Positions 1 to 8,030 of a DNA stretch of 64,000 bases are shown one piece after another. A program made the position numbers and the translations under genes. The DNA is taken from positions 41,050-105,049 of the forward strand of contig NZ_FMDF01000183.1 of the NCBI RefSeq assembly GCF_900091955.1. Reading direction: 5' to 3'. The notes under the pieces were generated by a model. The model searched no databases. It was given only the letters and a program-made list of their open reading frames with translations, and had not been told where the DNA came from. This DNA is from Streptomyces sp. Ncost-T10-10d. GTDB lineage: Bacteria > Actinomycetota > Actinomycetes > Streptomycetales > Streptomycetaceae. Every line of letters starts with the position of its first letter. The first letter of the stretch is position 1.

Positions 1-378
1 CACGGCAGGCAGCACGCCGCGCACCGGCCGCACCCGGCCGTCCAGCCCGAGCTCACCGATCATCACCACATCCGCGATGGAGGCCGGGTCGATCCGCTCG
101 GCCGCGCCCAGCACGGCACAGGCAACCGCCAGATCGAAACCGGAGCCGCCCTTGGGTACGGAGGCCGGTGACAGGCCCACCGTGAGCTTCTTCTGCGGCC
201 ACTCGGCCCCGGAGTTCACCACCGCGGCCCTGACCCGGTCCCGGCTCTCCACCAGGCTCTTGTCCGGCAGCCCCACCAGGGTGAATGCGGCCACCCCCGC
301 CTCCAGGTCCGCCTGGACCTCCACCACGACGCCCTCGACGCCGACAAGGGCCACCGAACATGCCCGCGCGAACCCCAT
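1..378 (-). CDS. YifB/ComM-family Mg-chelatase-like AAA+ ATPase, N-terminal part (runs off the window edge)
   Basis: Only the first ~126 codons are present. The translated start (MGFARACSVALVGVEG...) and the segment reading TLVGLPDKSLVESRDRV are typical of the N-terminal ChlI-like domain of the YifB/ComM family, whose Walker ATPase core would lie beyond the window. In ComM the family acts as a hexameric helicase for branch migration during natural transformation; the role in Streptomyces is not established. The ATG at 378 shares its A with the last base of the upstream yraN stop codon, so the two genes are translationally coupled. The yraN-yifB-dprA order is common in actinobacteria. Confidence 0.85.
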   Translation of the reverse strand, partial: MGFARACSVALVGVEGVVVEVQADLEAGVAAFTLVGLPDKSLVESRDRVRAAVVNSGAEWPQKKLTVGLSPASVPKGGSGFDLAVACAVLGAAERIDPASIADVVMIGELGLDGRVRPVRGVLPAV

Positions 379-737
379 CAGGCCACCCCCCGCGCATGCT
401 GGGCCACGGGTGCTCCGCGCCTGGGCAGCACCACGCCGACCAGGTCGATCCGGACCCCACCGGGCGGCGGGCCGCCGTGCCGGTGGAGCCAGATCCCGGC
501 CAGTCGTCGCAGCCGCTCCGCCTTGACCGGTGTGACGGCTGCCATCGGATGCTCGAAGGCACCCGCCCTGCGGGTCTTCACCTCGCAGACCACCAGTGCG
601 TCGCCGTCCATCGCGACGATGTCGATCTCACCGGCACGACAGCGCCAGTTCCGTTCCAGTACGGACATGCCGGCATCGGTCAGCAGCCGCGCCGCCAGAT
701 CCTCGCCGTACCGCCCGAGTGCCCCCCGTGCGTTCAT
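378..737 (-). CDS. YraN/UPF0102 family endonuclease-like protein
   Basis: This 119-residue protein has the full UPF0102 pattern: an N-terminal helix (LGRYGEDLAARLL), then ERNWRCRAGEIDIVAMDGD and the VVCEVKTRR strand. The Glu, Asp and E-x-K residues fit a PD-(D/E)XK nuclease fold. The family function is not proven; a Holliday-junction-resolvase-like fold is the usual assignment. Length is normal for the family. It begins with ATG and overlaps the downstream YifB-like gene by one base, consistent with one transcription unit. Confidence 0.88.
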   Translation of the reverse strand: MNARGALGRYGEDLAARLLTDAGMSVLERNWRCRAGEIDIVAMDGDALVVCEVKTRRAGAFEHPMAAVTPVKAERLRRLAGIWLHRHGGPPPGGVRIDLVGVVLPRRGAPVAQHARGVA

Positions 738-873
738 ATCGGCACCACCTCCGGCACCGACTCTGACGCGTCCGGTCCCAGCTGGTGGATCTTGGTGGAC
801 AACTTCGGGATTGTGGATAACTCAGCCACCCGGAAGTGGGAATCCATCCCGCTGAAGAGCACGCAGAGCGGGC

Positions 874-1182
874 TCAGCCACCCGGAAGTTCGAGATCGCT
901 CTTGTTGAGCTCCTCGATGTTGACGTCCTTGAACGTCAGCACCCGTACCTGCTTGACGAACCGTGCGGGCCGGTACATGTCCCAGACCCAGGCGTCCGCC
1001 ATGGACACTTCGAAAAACACCTCACCCTGAACCGAGTGCACCTGCATCTCGTAGTCGTTGGTGAGGTAGAAGCGCCGTTCGGTCTCGATCACATATTTGA
1101 ACAGACCGACGACATCTCGGTACTCCCGGTAGAGCTTCAGCTCCATCTCGGTCTCGTACTTTTCGAGGTCCTCGGCGCTCAT
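874..1182 (-). CDS. DUF2469 family conserved actinobacterial protein
   Basis: The 102-residue product (MSAEDLEKYETEMEL...) is rich in acidic and aromatic residues and matches the short DUF2469 family found almost only in actinobacteria, commonly beside yraN as here. No catalytic motif is visible and the function is unknown. I chose the ATG at 1182 because an AAGGGGA Shine-Dalgarno lies about eight bases upstream; the in-frame ATG at 1188 would sit too close to it. A much longer reading frame continues upstream but has no family support. Confidence 0.85.
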   Translation of the reverse strand: MSAEDLEKYETEMELKLYREYRDVVGLFKYVIETERRFYLTNDYEMQVHSVQGEVFFEVSMADAWVWDMYRPARFVKQVRVLTFKDVNIEELNKSDLELPGG

Positions 1183-1246
1183 TGGCATGTTCCCCTTCAG
1201 CCGTGCGTGCCCCCATTGTGCGCCAGGCTCCGGCACCCCTGGGCGC

Positions 1247-1735
1247 TTAGGCGATTTCGGGGGCCAGAACCAGTGGCGTACGCGGAGGACCCTCGTCGAG
1301 CAGCGTGCGCAGCAGCTCGGCGAGTCTGGTCGGGTACACCGTCTCACGCGCCACCGACAGTTCGGCGGAGGTCCACCACCTCAGACCCGCGACGCTGCGC
1401 TGCTCCAGCCCGGTCAGCCCACTGGTATCGGTGGCGATCTGCGTCGTACGTGCCAGGAAGTACCACTCATCCTGCTTCCAGCGACGCCCGTCGAACGGGA
1501 ACGAGCACATCCGCTGCCAGAGCAGCGGGCCCAGCTGGACATCGGTGATCCCGGTCTCCTCCGCGAGCTCCCGCAGCGCGGCCTGTTCCCGGGTCTCGTC
1601 GCCCTCCAGACCGCCGCCGGGGGTGAACCACCAGGTGCTCTCGGGGTCCTCCGGCTCGAACCCATGCATCAGAAGAATGCGGTCGTCGGGGTCCAGGAGC
1701 ACCACCCTGGCGACCTTCCGCTCCTCAACGCGCAC
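1247..1735 (-). CDS. Nudix (MutT-like) hydrolase
   Basis: The 162-residue protein contains a complete Nudix box, G-x5-E-x7-REL-x-EE-x-GI (GGGLEGDETREQ... then RELAEETGI), the Mg2+-binding catalytic loop that cleaves nucleoside diphosphates linked to another moiety. The substrate cannot be told from sequence. The GTG at 1735 overlaps the end of sipZ by 11 bases, and the protein begins at the conserved first strand (VEERKVARVVLL). A mutT-like gene directly after sipZ is the arrangement I recall from S. lividans, where sipZ heads a separate transcript with unrelated genes. Confidence 0.9.
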   Translation of the reverse strand: MRVEERKVARVVLLDPDDRILLMHGFEPEDPESTWWFTPGGGLEGDETREQAALRELAEETGITDVQLGPLLWQRMCSFPFDGRRWKQDEWYFLARTTQIATDTSGLTGLEQRSVAGLRWWTSAELSVARETVYPTRLAELLRTLLDEGPPRTPLVLAPEIA

Positions 1736-2471
1736 CGGCAGGCACCCTTTCGCGCTTGTTCCGTGCCGACCGCGCGGACCGTGCCGCGATCGGGCCGGAT
1801 GCGGCACCACCGAGGATGAGCACCACACCCGCCACCACGGCCCAAAGCTGCAGTCGCAGCGGGCCGGGCGACGACACCCCACCGGGGAAGGAAGCGAAGG
1901 TCTGCGGCCGTTGAACCATGCCGCCCAGCGGCCAGGCGATGGCGTCCACCCGGGCCTGCACCGCGCTGCGCGGCACGGAACCCTGCCCCGGGTCGTCCAG
2001 GTGGACCCGGGAGTCCAGCGAGGCGCTGCGCTCGTCCCCGAGCAGGAAGAGCTGCCCCTTGGGAACATCCGCGGTGAAGTCGTTCGCCGAGGCGAGGCCC
2101 TTGGTCCGCAGATACGGTTCCTCAATGGGTTTGCCGTTGACGGTGAGCCGGCCCTTGTCGCAGCAGGCGATCTTGTCGCCGCCGATCCCGACGACCCGCT
2201 TCACCATCGGCATGTCACCCCACACCGGATCGGTGAAGACCACCACGTCGCCCCGGTGCACCTCGCTGCCGTCGATCCGCTGTGCGAGCACCCGGTCGCC
2301 GGCGTGCACCGTCGGTGTCATCGACTCGGTCGGCACGGTGTACGGCTTGTACACCACGGCTCCCCAGGCGAAGCCGCCGAGGAAGAGCACACAGCCGACG
2401 GCCACGGCCAGCCCCGACAGCATGCTGCCGAGCCGGCCATGGCCGTCATCCGTACGTCCTGTTCCACTCAT
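1725..2471 (-). CDS. sipZ: Type I signal peptidase SipZ
   Basis: This is one of four tandem S26-family signal peptidases, which cleave signal peptides from exported proteins at the outer face of the membrane. From the ATG at 2471 (248 residues) it shows an N-terminal membrane segment, the box with catalytic Ser50 (PTESMTPT), the general-base Lys91 (PMVKRVVG), the LLGDERSASLDSR box and a second hydrophobic segment near the C terminus. I prefer 2471 to the TTG at 2501 because a GAGGTGGGGG stretch lies just upstream. The GDxRxxSxDSR box reads GDERSASLDSR where its paralogs have GDHR. It ends inside the start of the Nudix gene. Confidence 0.88.
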   Translation of the reverse strand: MSGTGRTDDGHGRLGSMLSGLAVAVGCVLFLGGFAWGAVVYKPYTVPTESMTPTVHAGDRVLAQRIDGSEVHRGDVVVFTDPVWGDMPMVKRVVGIGGDKIACCDKGRLTVNGKPIEEPYLRTKGLASANDFTADVPKGQLFLLGDERSASLDSRVHLDDPGQGSVPRSAVQARVDAIAWPLGGMVQRPQTFASFPGGVSSPGPLRLQLWAVVAGVVLILGGAASGPIAARSARSARNKRERVPAGAR

Positions 2472-2522
2472 CCCAGCGTCCCCCACCTCGGAGATCGACA
2501 ATCGCTGATCCGAGTCGGCACC

Positions 2523-3446
2523 CTACCCGGCGGTACGCCCGCTGGTCAGCCTCCTGCGACGCCACAACACGAGGGGCAGCGCTCCGGCTGCACCGAGTGC
2601 TCCCGGAGCCAGGCCCATCGCCGTGTTGATCCCCGACTGGTCGTTGATCCCCGGCTGGTCGAAGGTCTTCGGGACGGGCAGGGTCGCCCAGCGGTTGATC
2701 GGCCACGCCACGACGATGGCCCGGCCGACGACCTCGTCGTTGGAGACCGTGCCGCCGCCCGGCAGCTCCTGGTGATAGCGGGAGTCGAGGGAGTTCTGGC
2801 GGTGGTCGCCCATCACCCAGATCCGGCCCTCGGGCACCTTGATCGGGCCGAACGGCTCGTCATTGCAGGGGGTGTTTCCCGGGAAGATGAACGACGGGTC
2901 GTCCAGTGCCTTGCCATTGACGGTGACCGGGCCGTTCTTCTTGCACTCCACCGTGTCGCCGCCGACTCCGATGACCCGCTTGATCAGGTCCTTCTCCTCG
3001 ACGGACGGCATCAGTCCGATGAAGCTGAGGAACTTCTGCACGACATTCGGATTGGGCGTCTGGGTGTCCTCCAGCCAGCCGCCCGGGTCGTGGAAGACCA
3101 CGACCTCGCCGCGCTTGGGCTCCGCGCCGAACCAAGGGGTCAGCTTGTCGACCAGCACGCGGTCGCCCCGCTGGAGCGTGTTCTGCATCGAGTCCGAGGG
3201 GATCGAGAACGCCTGCACCAGAAACGTCTTGATCAGCAGCGCGAGAACAAGCGCGATGCCGATGAGCAGGGGCAGCTCCTTCCAGAAGGAGCGTGGCTTC
3301 TTCTGGGACGTACTGCCGCCGTTCGAAGAGTCGCCGTCACCCTCCGCGCTGTCCGCCGCCCCGGCGGACTCGACGCTCTCCGGATTGTCCGGCCGGTCCT
3401 CGGGTTCGTCGTGTCCGGATCGTGCGCCGACCGCCAAATCCCCCAC
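2523..3446 (-). CDS. sipY: Type I signal peptidase SipY
   Basis: S26 signal peptidase of 307 residues. It has an acidic, disordered N-terminal tail, a membrane anchor, the catalytic Ser86 box (IPSDSMQNTL, with Asp where the paralogs have Gly), Lys156 (DLIKRVIG), the MGDHRQNSLDSR box, and a C-terminal hydrophobic segment followed by an RRRR stop-transfer. The GTG at 3446 is chosen because AAGGAG sits five bases upstream; the GTG at 3452 would overlap that ribosome-binding site. The N-terminal tail overlaps the 3-prime end of the sipX reading frame. Confidence 0.87.
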   Translation of the reverse strand: MGDLAVGARSGHDEPEDRPDNPESVESAGAADSAEGDGDSSNGGSTSQKKPRSFWKELPLLIGIALVLALLIKTFLVQAFSIPSDSMQNTLQRGDRVLVDKLTPWFGAEPKRGEVVVFHDPGGWLEDTQTPNPNVVQKFLSFIGLMPSVEEKDLIKRVIGVGGDTVECKKNGPVTVNGKALDDPSFIFPGNTPCNDEPFGPIKVPEGRIWVMGDHRQNSLDSRYHQELPGGGTVSNDEVVGRAIVVAWPINRWATLPVPKTFDQPGINDQSGINTAMGLAPGALGAAGALPLVLWRRRRLTSGRTAG

Positions 3447-4413
3447 ATCCACTCCTTACTCCGTGCCACCGCCTGCGCCCTAGCCGGTGCAGGCCCACCA
3501 CTCCCATAACGAGCGGGAGTTCCGCAGGGGTCGGGAGAGGGATCACTCCGTTGGGATCCTTGGACGACACACTATTCGACAGGCCCGACGCAGCAGCCGT
3601 CCCGGCGCGCGCGTCAGGGACCGAGTCGAATGTCGCCGGTTCCTCCAGTTTTCGCCAGTGCCCGAAGGGCCAGGCGATCACCACAGCCCGTCCCACGACC
3701 TCGTTCTCGGAAACCGTGCCGTGTTCCGGCTCGTCCAGGTGATAGCGCGAATCGGCCGAATTGGACCGATGATCGCCCATCACAAAGATCCGGCCGGCCG
3801 GAACCTTTACCTCGAATTTGATGAGGGAGGGCGGATTACCGGGATGCAGATATGACTCGTCCAGCGGTACGCCGTTGACGGTGATCCGGCCGTCCTTGTC
3901 GCAGCACTTCACGGTGTCACCGCCGACCGCGACCACCCGCTTGATCAGATCCTGTTCGTCGTCGGACGGCAGCAGCCCGATGAAGGTCAGCGCCTCCTTC
4001 ACCTGCTTGACGACGACGGGCGAGTCCTTCTTTCCGACGTTCTCCTGCTTCAACCAGCCACCCGGGTCCTTGAAGACGACGACATCGCCGCGCTGGGGCC
4101 TGGATCCGAACCAGGGCGTCAGTTTGTCCACGAGCACCCGGTCGCCGATCCGGATGGTCTGCTCCATCGACCCCGACGGGATCACGAAGGCCTGCACCAG
4201 GAAGGTCTTCAGCACGAGCGCGATCAGCAGCGCCACGGTGATGAGGAGGGGGATCTCCCGCACGGCCGACCTGCGCCGCCGCCGCTTGACCTTGCGGGCC
4301 AGCTTGCGCCGTTCCGCCCTGGTCGGCAGGGAGCGCGCGGCGGTCGGCCGACTGCCGGTCGGCAGCGGTATCCCGGGGTCGGACCCGTCCTGTTGCCGCC
4401 CGCGGTTACCCAT
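3337..4413 (-). CDS. sipX: Type I signal peptidase SipX
   Basis: S26 signal peptidase with a very basic cytoplasmic N terminus (residues 34-48), one membrane anchor, Ser82 in VIPSGSMEQT, Lys158 in DLIKRVVA, and the MGDHRSNSADSR box. The ATG at 4413 overlaps the sipW stop by eight bases, so the pair is coupled. The open frame runs to 3337 (358 codons), but after a hydrophobic stretch near residue 295 the last ~55 codons are Arg/Gly-rich with poor codon usage, and they overlap sipY by 110 bp. The true C terminus may be earlier if a one-base frameshift (real or sequencing) is present near 3485. Confidence 0.85.
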   Translation of the reverse strand: MGNRGRQQDGSDPGIPLPTGSRPTAARSLPTRAERRKLARKVKRRRRRSAVREIPLLITVALLIALVLKTFLVQAFVIPSGSMEQTIRIGDRVLVDKLTPWFGSRPQRGDVVVFKDPGGWLKQENVGKKDSPVVVKQVKEALTFIGLLPSDDEQDLIKRVVAVGGDTVKCCDKDGRITVNGVPLDESYLHPGNPPSLIKFEVKVPAGRIFVMGDHRSNSADSRYHLDEPEHGTVSENEVVGRAVVIAWPFGHWRKLEEPATFDSVPDARAGTAAASGLSNSVSSKDPNGVIPLPTPAELPLVMGVVGLHRLGRRRWHGVRSGCGGFGGRRTIRTRRTRGPAGQSGERRVRRGGGQRGG

Positions 4414-5176
4414 GGGCCCCGCCCGTCACCCGTACGCCGGCGAAGGCGGCACTGTCCGGCAGCGAGCCCAGCCTGCCCGGCGGCCAGCCGATCCAGTCCA
4501 CCCTTCCGATCACCATGTCGACCGGGACCATGCCACCGCCCGGCTCTCCCAGGTGGTCACGCGAATCGCGCGAATTGCTGCGGTGGTCGCCCATCATCCA
4601 CAACGTGCCGTCGGGCACGACGATGTCGAAGCGCACCCCGGACGGCGCATCTCCCGGATACAGATAGTCCTCGTCGACCGGCCGGCCGTTCACCTCGACC
4701 CTTCCGCGCTTGTCGCAGCAGACCACCCGGTCGCCTCCCACGCCCACCACCCGCTTCACGTAGTCGGTCTCGGCAGGTTCTGCCAGCCCCAGGGACGCTG
4801 CCACGCCGTGCAGCAGCCCGGTGACGGGATTCTCCTGGGGGGCTTCCTGCACGAACGATCCGGTGCCGTCGAATACCACCACATCGCCGCGCTGCGGTAC
4901 GGAGCCGAAACGGTACGCCAATTTATTGACCAGCACCCGGTCCCCCACTCGCAGTGTCGGCTCCATCGAGCCGCTGGGAATCAGGAAGGGCTGCACCACG
5001 AAGGCGCTGAGGAGCAGCACGAAGACCGAGCAGACGGCTCCGAGTGCGGCCGTCCGCCGCCACGAGATCGAGGCGGTCAACCGGTCCGGGATACGCGAAG
5101 AGCGCGGCCTCTCCTCCGACCCTGCTGCGGGTGCGGAGGAGCGGTCGCGCTCCGAGGGCTTGGCTTCCGTGTCCAT
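4406..5176 (-). CDS. sipW: Type I signal peptidase SipW
   Basis: First gene of the sip cluster, 256 residues. It has one N-terminal membrane segment (residues ~44-62), catalytic Ser70 (IPSGSMEPTL), Lys141 (DYVKRVVG) and the MGDHRSNSRDSR box. Unlike sipY and sipZ it has no C-terminal hydrophobic segment. It lies 45 bp downstream of rplS on the same strand and overlaps sipX by eight bases. The order rplS-sipW-sipX-sipY-sipZ-mutT is the arrangement I recall for Streptomyces lividans, which is the basis for the symbols. Confidence 0.88.
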   Translation of the reverse strand: MDTEAKPSERDRSSAPAAGSEERPRSSRIPDRLTASISWRRTAALGAVCSVFVLLLSAFVVQPFLIPSGSMEPTLRVGDRVLVNKLAYRFGSVPQRGDVVVFDGTGSFVQEAPQENPVTGLLHGVAASLGLAEPAETDYVKRVVGVGGDRVVCCDKRGRVEVNGRPVDEDYLYPGDAPSGVRFDIVVPDGTLWMMGDHRSNSRDSRDHLGEPGGGMVPVDMVIGRVDWIGWPPGRLGSLPDSAAFAGVRVTGGAHG

Positions 5177-5221
5177 CGGGGCCAGAGCTTATCCGGCCGT
5201 CCTGTGGACCTGGGAGTTAGC

Positions 5222-5572
5222 TCAGTTGTCGCGCTTCTCCTTGATCTTCGCAGCCTTGCCGCGCAGCTCACGGAGGTAGTACAGCTTGGCGCGACGGACG
5301 TCACCGCGGGTGACGAGCTCGATCTTCTCGAAGATCGGGCTGTGCACCGGGAAGGTGCGCTCGACGCCGACGCTGAAGGAGACCTTGCGGACCGTGAAGG
5401 TCTCGCTGACGCCCGAACCCTGGCGACGGATGACTACGCCCTTGAACTGCTGGATACGGGAGCGGTTGCCCTCGATCACTCGGACGTGGACGTTGACGGT
5501 GTCGCCGGGGCGGAACGCCGGGACGTCGGTACGCAGCGATGCGGCGTTGACGCCATCGAGCAGGGAAGCCAT
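5222..5572 (-). CDS. rplS: 50S ribosomal protein L19
   Basis: 116 residues matching bacterial L19 throughout (FRPGDTVNVHVRV, QFKGVVIRRQG, FPVHSPIFEKIE). L19 sits at the 30S-50S interface. I selected the ATG at 5572 (MASLLDGVN...), which gives the usual Streptomyces length; the GTG at 5599 would add nine residues not typical of L19. It lies 130 bp downstream of trmD, the common rpsP-rimM-trmD-rplS order, with a small hairpin in the gap that may tune expression relative to trmD. Confidence 0.95.
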   Translation of the reverse strand: MASLLDGVNAASLRTDVPAFRPGDTVNVHVRVIEGNRSRIQQFKGVVIRRQGSGVSETFTVRKVSFSVGVERTFPVHSPIFEKIELVTRGDVRRAKLYYLRELRGKAAKIKEKRDN

Positions 5573-5662
5573 GTTGTCTGCTTTCTTCGCCGATGCCACA
5601 GGTCATCGACGGGAGATAGTGAGGAGATGAGGGGTGCTGATCGCGTCGGGCGGGCGTCGTTC

Positions 5663-5677
5663 CCCCTGTGGCAGGGG
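5663..5677 (-). terminator. Small hairpin between trmD and rplS
   Basis: A perfect inverted repeat CCCCTG-N3-CAGGGG lies in the trmD-rplS gap. There is no T-tract, so it may be a weak attenuator, a processing site or a leader structure rather than a full terminator. Confidence 0.35.
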
Positions 5678-5702
5678 CGCACGCCGGACGTACAGCAGCG
5701 GC

Positions 5703-6524
5703 CTATTCTTCCACGGCCTCGGGCCTGCGCCAAAATCGGCCACCGGGCTCCGGCGACCAGCCGAGGATGGAGAGGATCTCGCGGTCCTTCTTGTCGAAGC
5801 CGCTCGCCTCGCAGCGCTCGATGAGATCGGGCCGGTTGAGCGCGGTACGACGGAACGCCTCGTCCCGCCGCCAGCGTGCGATCTTCCCGTGGTGACCGCT
5901 GAGCAGGACGTCCGGGACACCCCTGCCGCGCCACTCGGGCGGTTTGGTGTAGACGGGCCCCTCCAGCAGATTGGCCATCTCGCCGGGGGCGAAGGAGTCG
6001 TCCTGGTGCGACTCGGCGTTGCCGAGCACACCGGGCAGCAGCCGGGCCACCGCCTCCGTGATCACCAGCACCGCGGCTTCCCCGCCGGCCAGCACATAGT
6101 CCCCGATGGACACCTCGACGACCGGCATGCGGGTCGCGTACTCGTCCATCACCCGCCGGTCGATGCCCTCGTAGCGGGCCGGCGTGAAGATCAGCCAAGG
6201 CCGCTCGGAGAGCTCGACGGCGAGCTCCTGGGTGAACGGACGGCCACTGGGTGTCGGCACCACGAGGACCGGGGAGTGCGCCCCGGCCTCGTACCCGCCC
6301 GCCAGGGCGTCGTCCAGTGCCTCGCCCCACGGCTCGGTCTTCATGACCATGCCGGGGCCGCCGCCGTACGGGGTGTCGTCGACCGTGTTGTGACGGTCGT
6401 ACGTCCAGTCCCGCAGGTCGTGCACGTGCACATCGAGGCGGCCGCGCGCGCGGGCCTTGCCGACGAGGGAGACGTTCAGCGGTTCCAGGTACTCCGGGAA
6501 GATCGTGACGACGTCGAGGCGCAT
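5703..6524 (-). CDS. trmD: tRNA (guanine37-N1)-methyltransferase TrmD
   Basis: 273-residue SPOUT methyltransferase making m1G37 in tRNAs with G at position 36, which prevents +1 frameshifting. Visible family blocks are MRLDVVTIFPEYLEP, TPYGGGPGMVM, CRYEGID-type (ARYEGIDRRV), the knot segment EVSIGDYVLAGGEAA and RHHGK-type (GHHGKIARWRR). Its start overlaps the rimM stop by one base (TGATG). A longer open frame extends upstream through rimM out of frame but is spurious; TrmD proteins begin at this MRLDVVT. Confidence 0.95.
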   Translation of the reverse strand: MRLDVVTIFPEYLEPLNVSLVGKARARGRLDVHVHDLRDWTYDRHNTVDDTPYGGGPGMVMKTEPWGEALDDALAGGYEAGAHSPVLVVPTPSGRPFTQELAVELSERPWLIFTPARYEGIDRRVMDEYATRMPVVEVSIGDYVLAGGEAAVLVITEAVARLLPGVLGNAESHQDDSFAPGEMANLLEGPVYTKPPEWRGRGVPDVLLSGHHGKIARWRRDEAFRRTALNRPDLIERCEASGFDKKDREILSILGWSPEPGGRFWRRPEAVEE

Positions 6525-7108
6525 CAGGCGTCCTTCCCGGACTCGGACGCCTCGTCCTCGTCGCCCTCTTCGTCGCGCGAGGAGGCGATCACGGCCTGGC
6601 TCTCGTCGATCAGACCGGGCGGCGGGGTGATCACCGCGCGCTGCTCCTCCAGATCGATCTCGGTGACGATCTCCTCGACGAAGGGGATCATCACCTCGCT
6701 GCCGTCCGGCCGCTCGACGATGAAGAGATCCTGGGACGGCAGATGCGTGATCTCGGTGATCCGGCCGATCTCGGTGCCGTCGGCGAGAACCACGTCGAGG
6801 TCCATGAGCTGATGGTCGTAGAACTCCTCGGGGTCCTCGGGGAGTTCCGCCGGGTCGACCTCGGCGATCAGGAGTGTGTTGCGCAGGGCCTCGGCAGCCG
6901 TACGGTCGCGTACGCCCTCGAAGCGGAGCAGCAGACGTCCGCTGTGCACCCGGCCGGTCTCGATCGTCAGCGGTCCGGCGCCGGCCGGTTCGGTGGCGAG
7001 TACGGCCCCGGGCGCGAGCCGCAGCTCCGGTTCGTCCGTACGCACCTCGACGGTGACCTCGCCCTTGATGCCGTGGGCACGGCCGATCCGCGCGACTACC
7101 AACTGCAC
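6524..7108 (-). CDS. rimM: 16S rRNA processing protein RimM
   Basis: 194 residues. The N-terminal RimM beta-barrel (VARIGRAHGIKGEVTVEVRTDEPE) is followed by a PRC-barrel domain (YDHQLMDLDVVLADGTEIGRI...). RimM binds S19 and promotes 30S head maturation. The C-terminal ~20 residues are acidic and unstructured. It begins with GTG at 7108 and is coupled by a one-base overlap to trmD, while a strong hairpin separates it from khpA. Confidence 0.93.
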   Translation of the reverse strand: MQLVVARIGRAHGIKGEVTVEVRTDEPELRLAPGAVLATEPAGAGPLTIETGRVHSGRLLLRFEGVRDRTAAEALRNTLLIAEVDPAELPEDPEEFYDHQLMDLDVVLADGTEIGRITEITHLPSQDLFIVERPDGSEVMIPFVEEIVTEIDLEEQRAVITPPPGLIDESQAVIASSRDEEGDEDEASESGKDA

Positions 7109-7134
7109 CTTGTGTCTCTCCTGTCATACGACGA

Positions 7135-7169
7135 CGGGCCGGGGTGGGCGCATGGCCCTCCCCGGCCCG
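7135..7169 (-). terminator. GC-rich 10-bp hairpin between khpA and rimM
   Basis: CGGGCCGGGG and its perfect complement CCCCGGCCCG flank a 15-base loop. There is no following T-run. It lies inside an operon, so partial termination or RNA processing that sets the ratio of S16/KhpA to RimM/TrmD is plausible. Confidence 0.5.
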
Positions 7170-7187
7170 TGCCGGTGTTCAACTCTG

Positions 7188-7427
7188 TCAGCGAACCTGA
7201 TCCACATCGACGAGGTCGACGCGGATGCCACGGCCGCCGATGGCGCCCACGACGGTACGCAGTGCTCGTGCGGTGCGGCCGTTGCGGCCGATCACCTTAC
7301 CGAGATCATCGGGGTGAACCCTGACCTCGAGTACGCGACCACGGCGCAGGTTGCGCGAGGCGACCTGCACATCGTCGGGGTTGTCGACGATGCCCTTCAC
7401 GAGGTGCTCGAGAGCCTCCTCGAGCAT
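7188..7427 (-). CDS. khpA: KH-domain RNA-binding protein (KhpA/YlqC family)
   Basis: 79-residue single KH domain with the RNA-contacting GxxG loop in VIGRNGRTARAL. KhpA proteins bind RNA, often with KhpB/EloR in firmicutes; in actinobacteria the gene sits between rpsP and rimM as here and probably works in ribosome assembly or small-RNA biology. ATG at 7427, two bases after the rpsP stop. Confidence 0.92.
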   Translation of the reverse strand: MLEEALEHLVKGIVDNPDDVQVASRNLRRGRVLEVRVHPDDLGKVIGRNGRTARALRTVVGAIGGRGIRVDLVDVDQVR

Positions 7428-7429
7428 GC

Positions 7430-7873
7430 TCAGGCCTCGGTCGACTCGGTGGACGCAGCCGCGTCAGCAGCCTCGTCCGCCTTCTTGTCGGCCTTCTTCG
7501 CCTTCTGCGTGATGGCCTCGCCCTTGGACTCCTCGCCGGTGTCCTTGGCCAGGGCCTCGAACAGGGCGCGCTTGTCCGCCTTGGGCTCCGGCTGCAGCAG
7601 CGGCGCGGGGGCCGGAAGACCCTTGTGGGCCTGCCAGTCACCGGTGAGCTTCAGGATCGCGAGAACCGGCTCGGTCGGCTGGGCGCCGACGGACAGCCAG
7701 TACTGCGCGCGCTCCGAGTTGACCTCAATGCGCGAGGGGTTCTGCACCGGGTGGTACAGGCCGATCTCCTCGATGGCCCGGCCGTCACGGCGGGTACGGG
7801 AGTCGGCGACGACGATGCGGTAGTGAGGCGAACGGATCTTGCCCAGACGCTTCAGCTTGATCTTGACTGCCAC
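7430..7873 (-). CDS. rpsP: 30S ribosomal protein S16
   Basis: 147 residues. The first ~85 match S16 (VKIKLKRLGKIRSPHYRIVV, GRAIEEIGLYHP). An Ala/Lys/Glu-rich C-terminal extension of about 60 residues is usual in Streptomyces and absent in E. coli. The start is GTG at 7873. First gene of the rpsP-khpA-rimM-trmD-rplS unit; its promoter should lie in 7874-8030. Confidence 0.95.
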   Translation of the reverse strand: MAVKIKLKRLGKIRSPHYRIVVADSRTRRDGRAIEEIGLYHPVQNPSRIEVNSERAQYWLSVGAQPTEPVLAILKLTGDWQAHKGLPAPAPLLQPEPKADKRALFEALAKDTGEESKGEAITQKAKKADKKADEAADAAASTESTEA

Positions 7874-8030
7874 GGAAGTGGTGTCTCCTGGTCTATGACG
7901 TGGTTGGGCACAACGAAGATGCCACGTGGGGTTGCGGTACTCGGGTGCCCGATGGACGCGTCAGCCGGAGGAGAGAGGGGTCCTGTGCGACTGTCGAGTA
8001 CAGCTAGCCATTGTGCCACACCACATCGGG

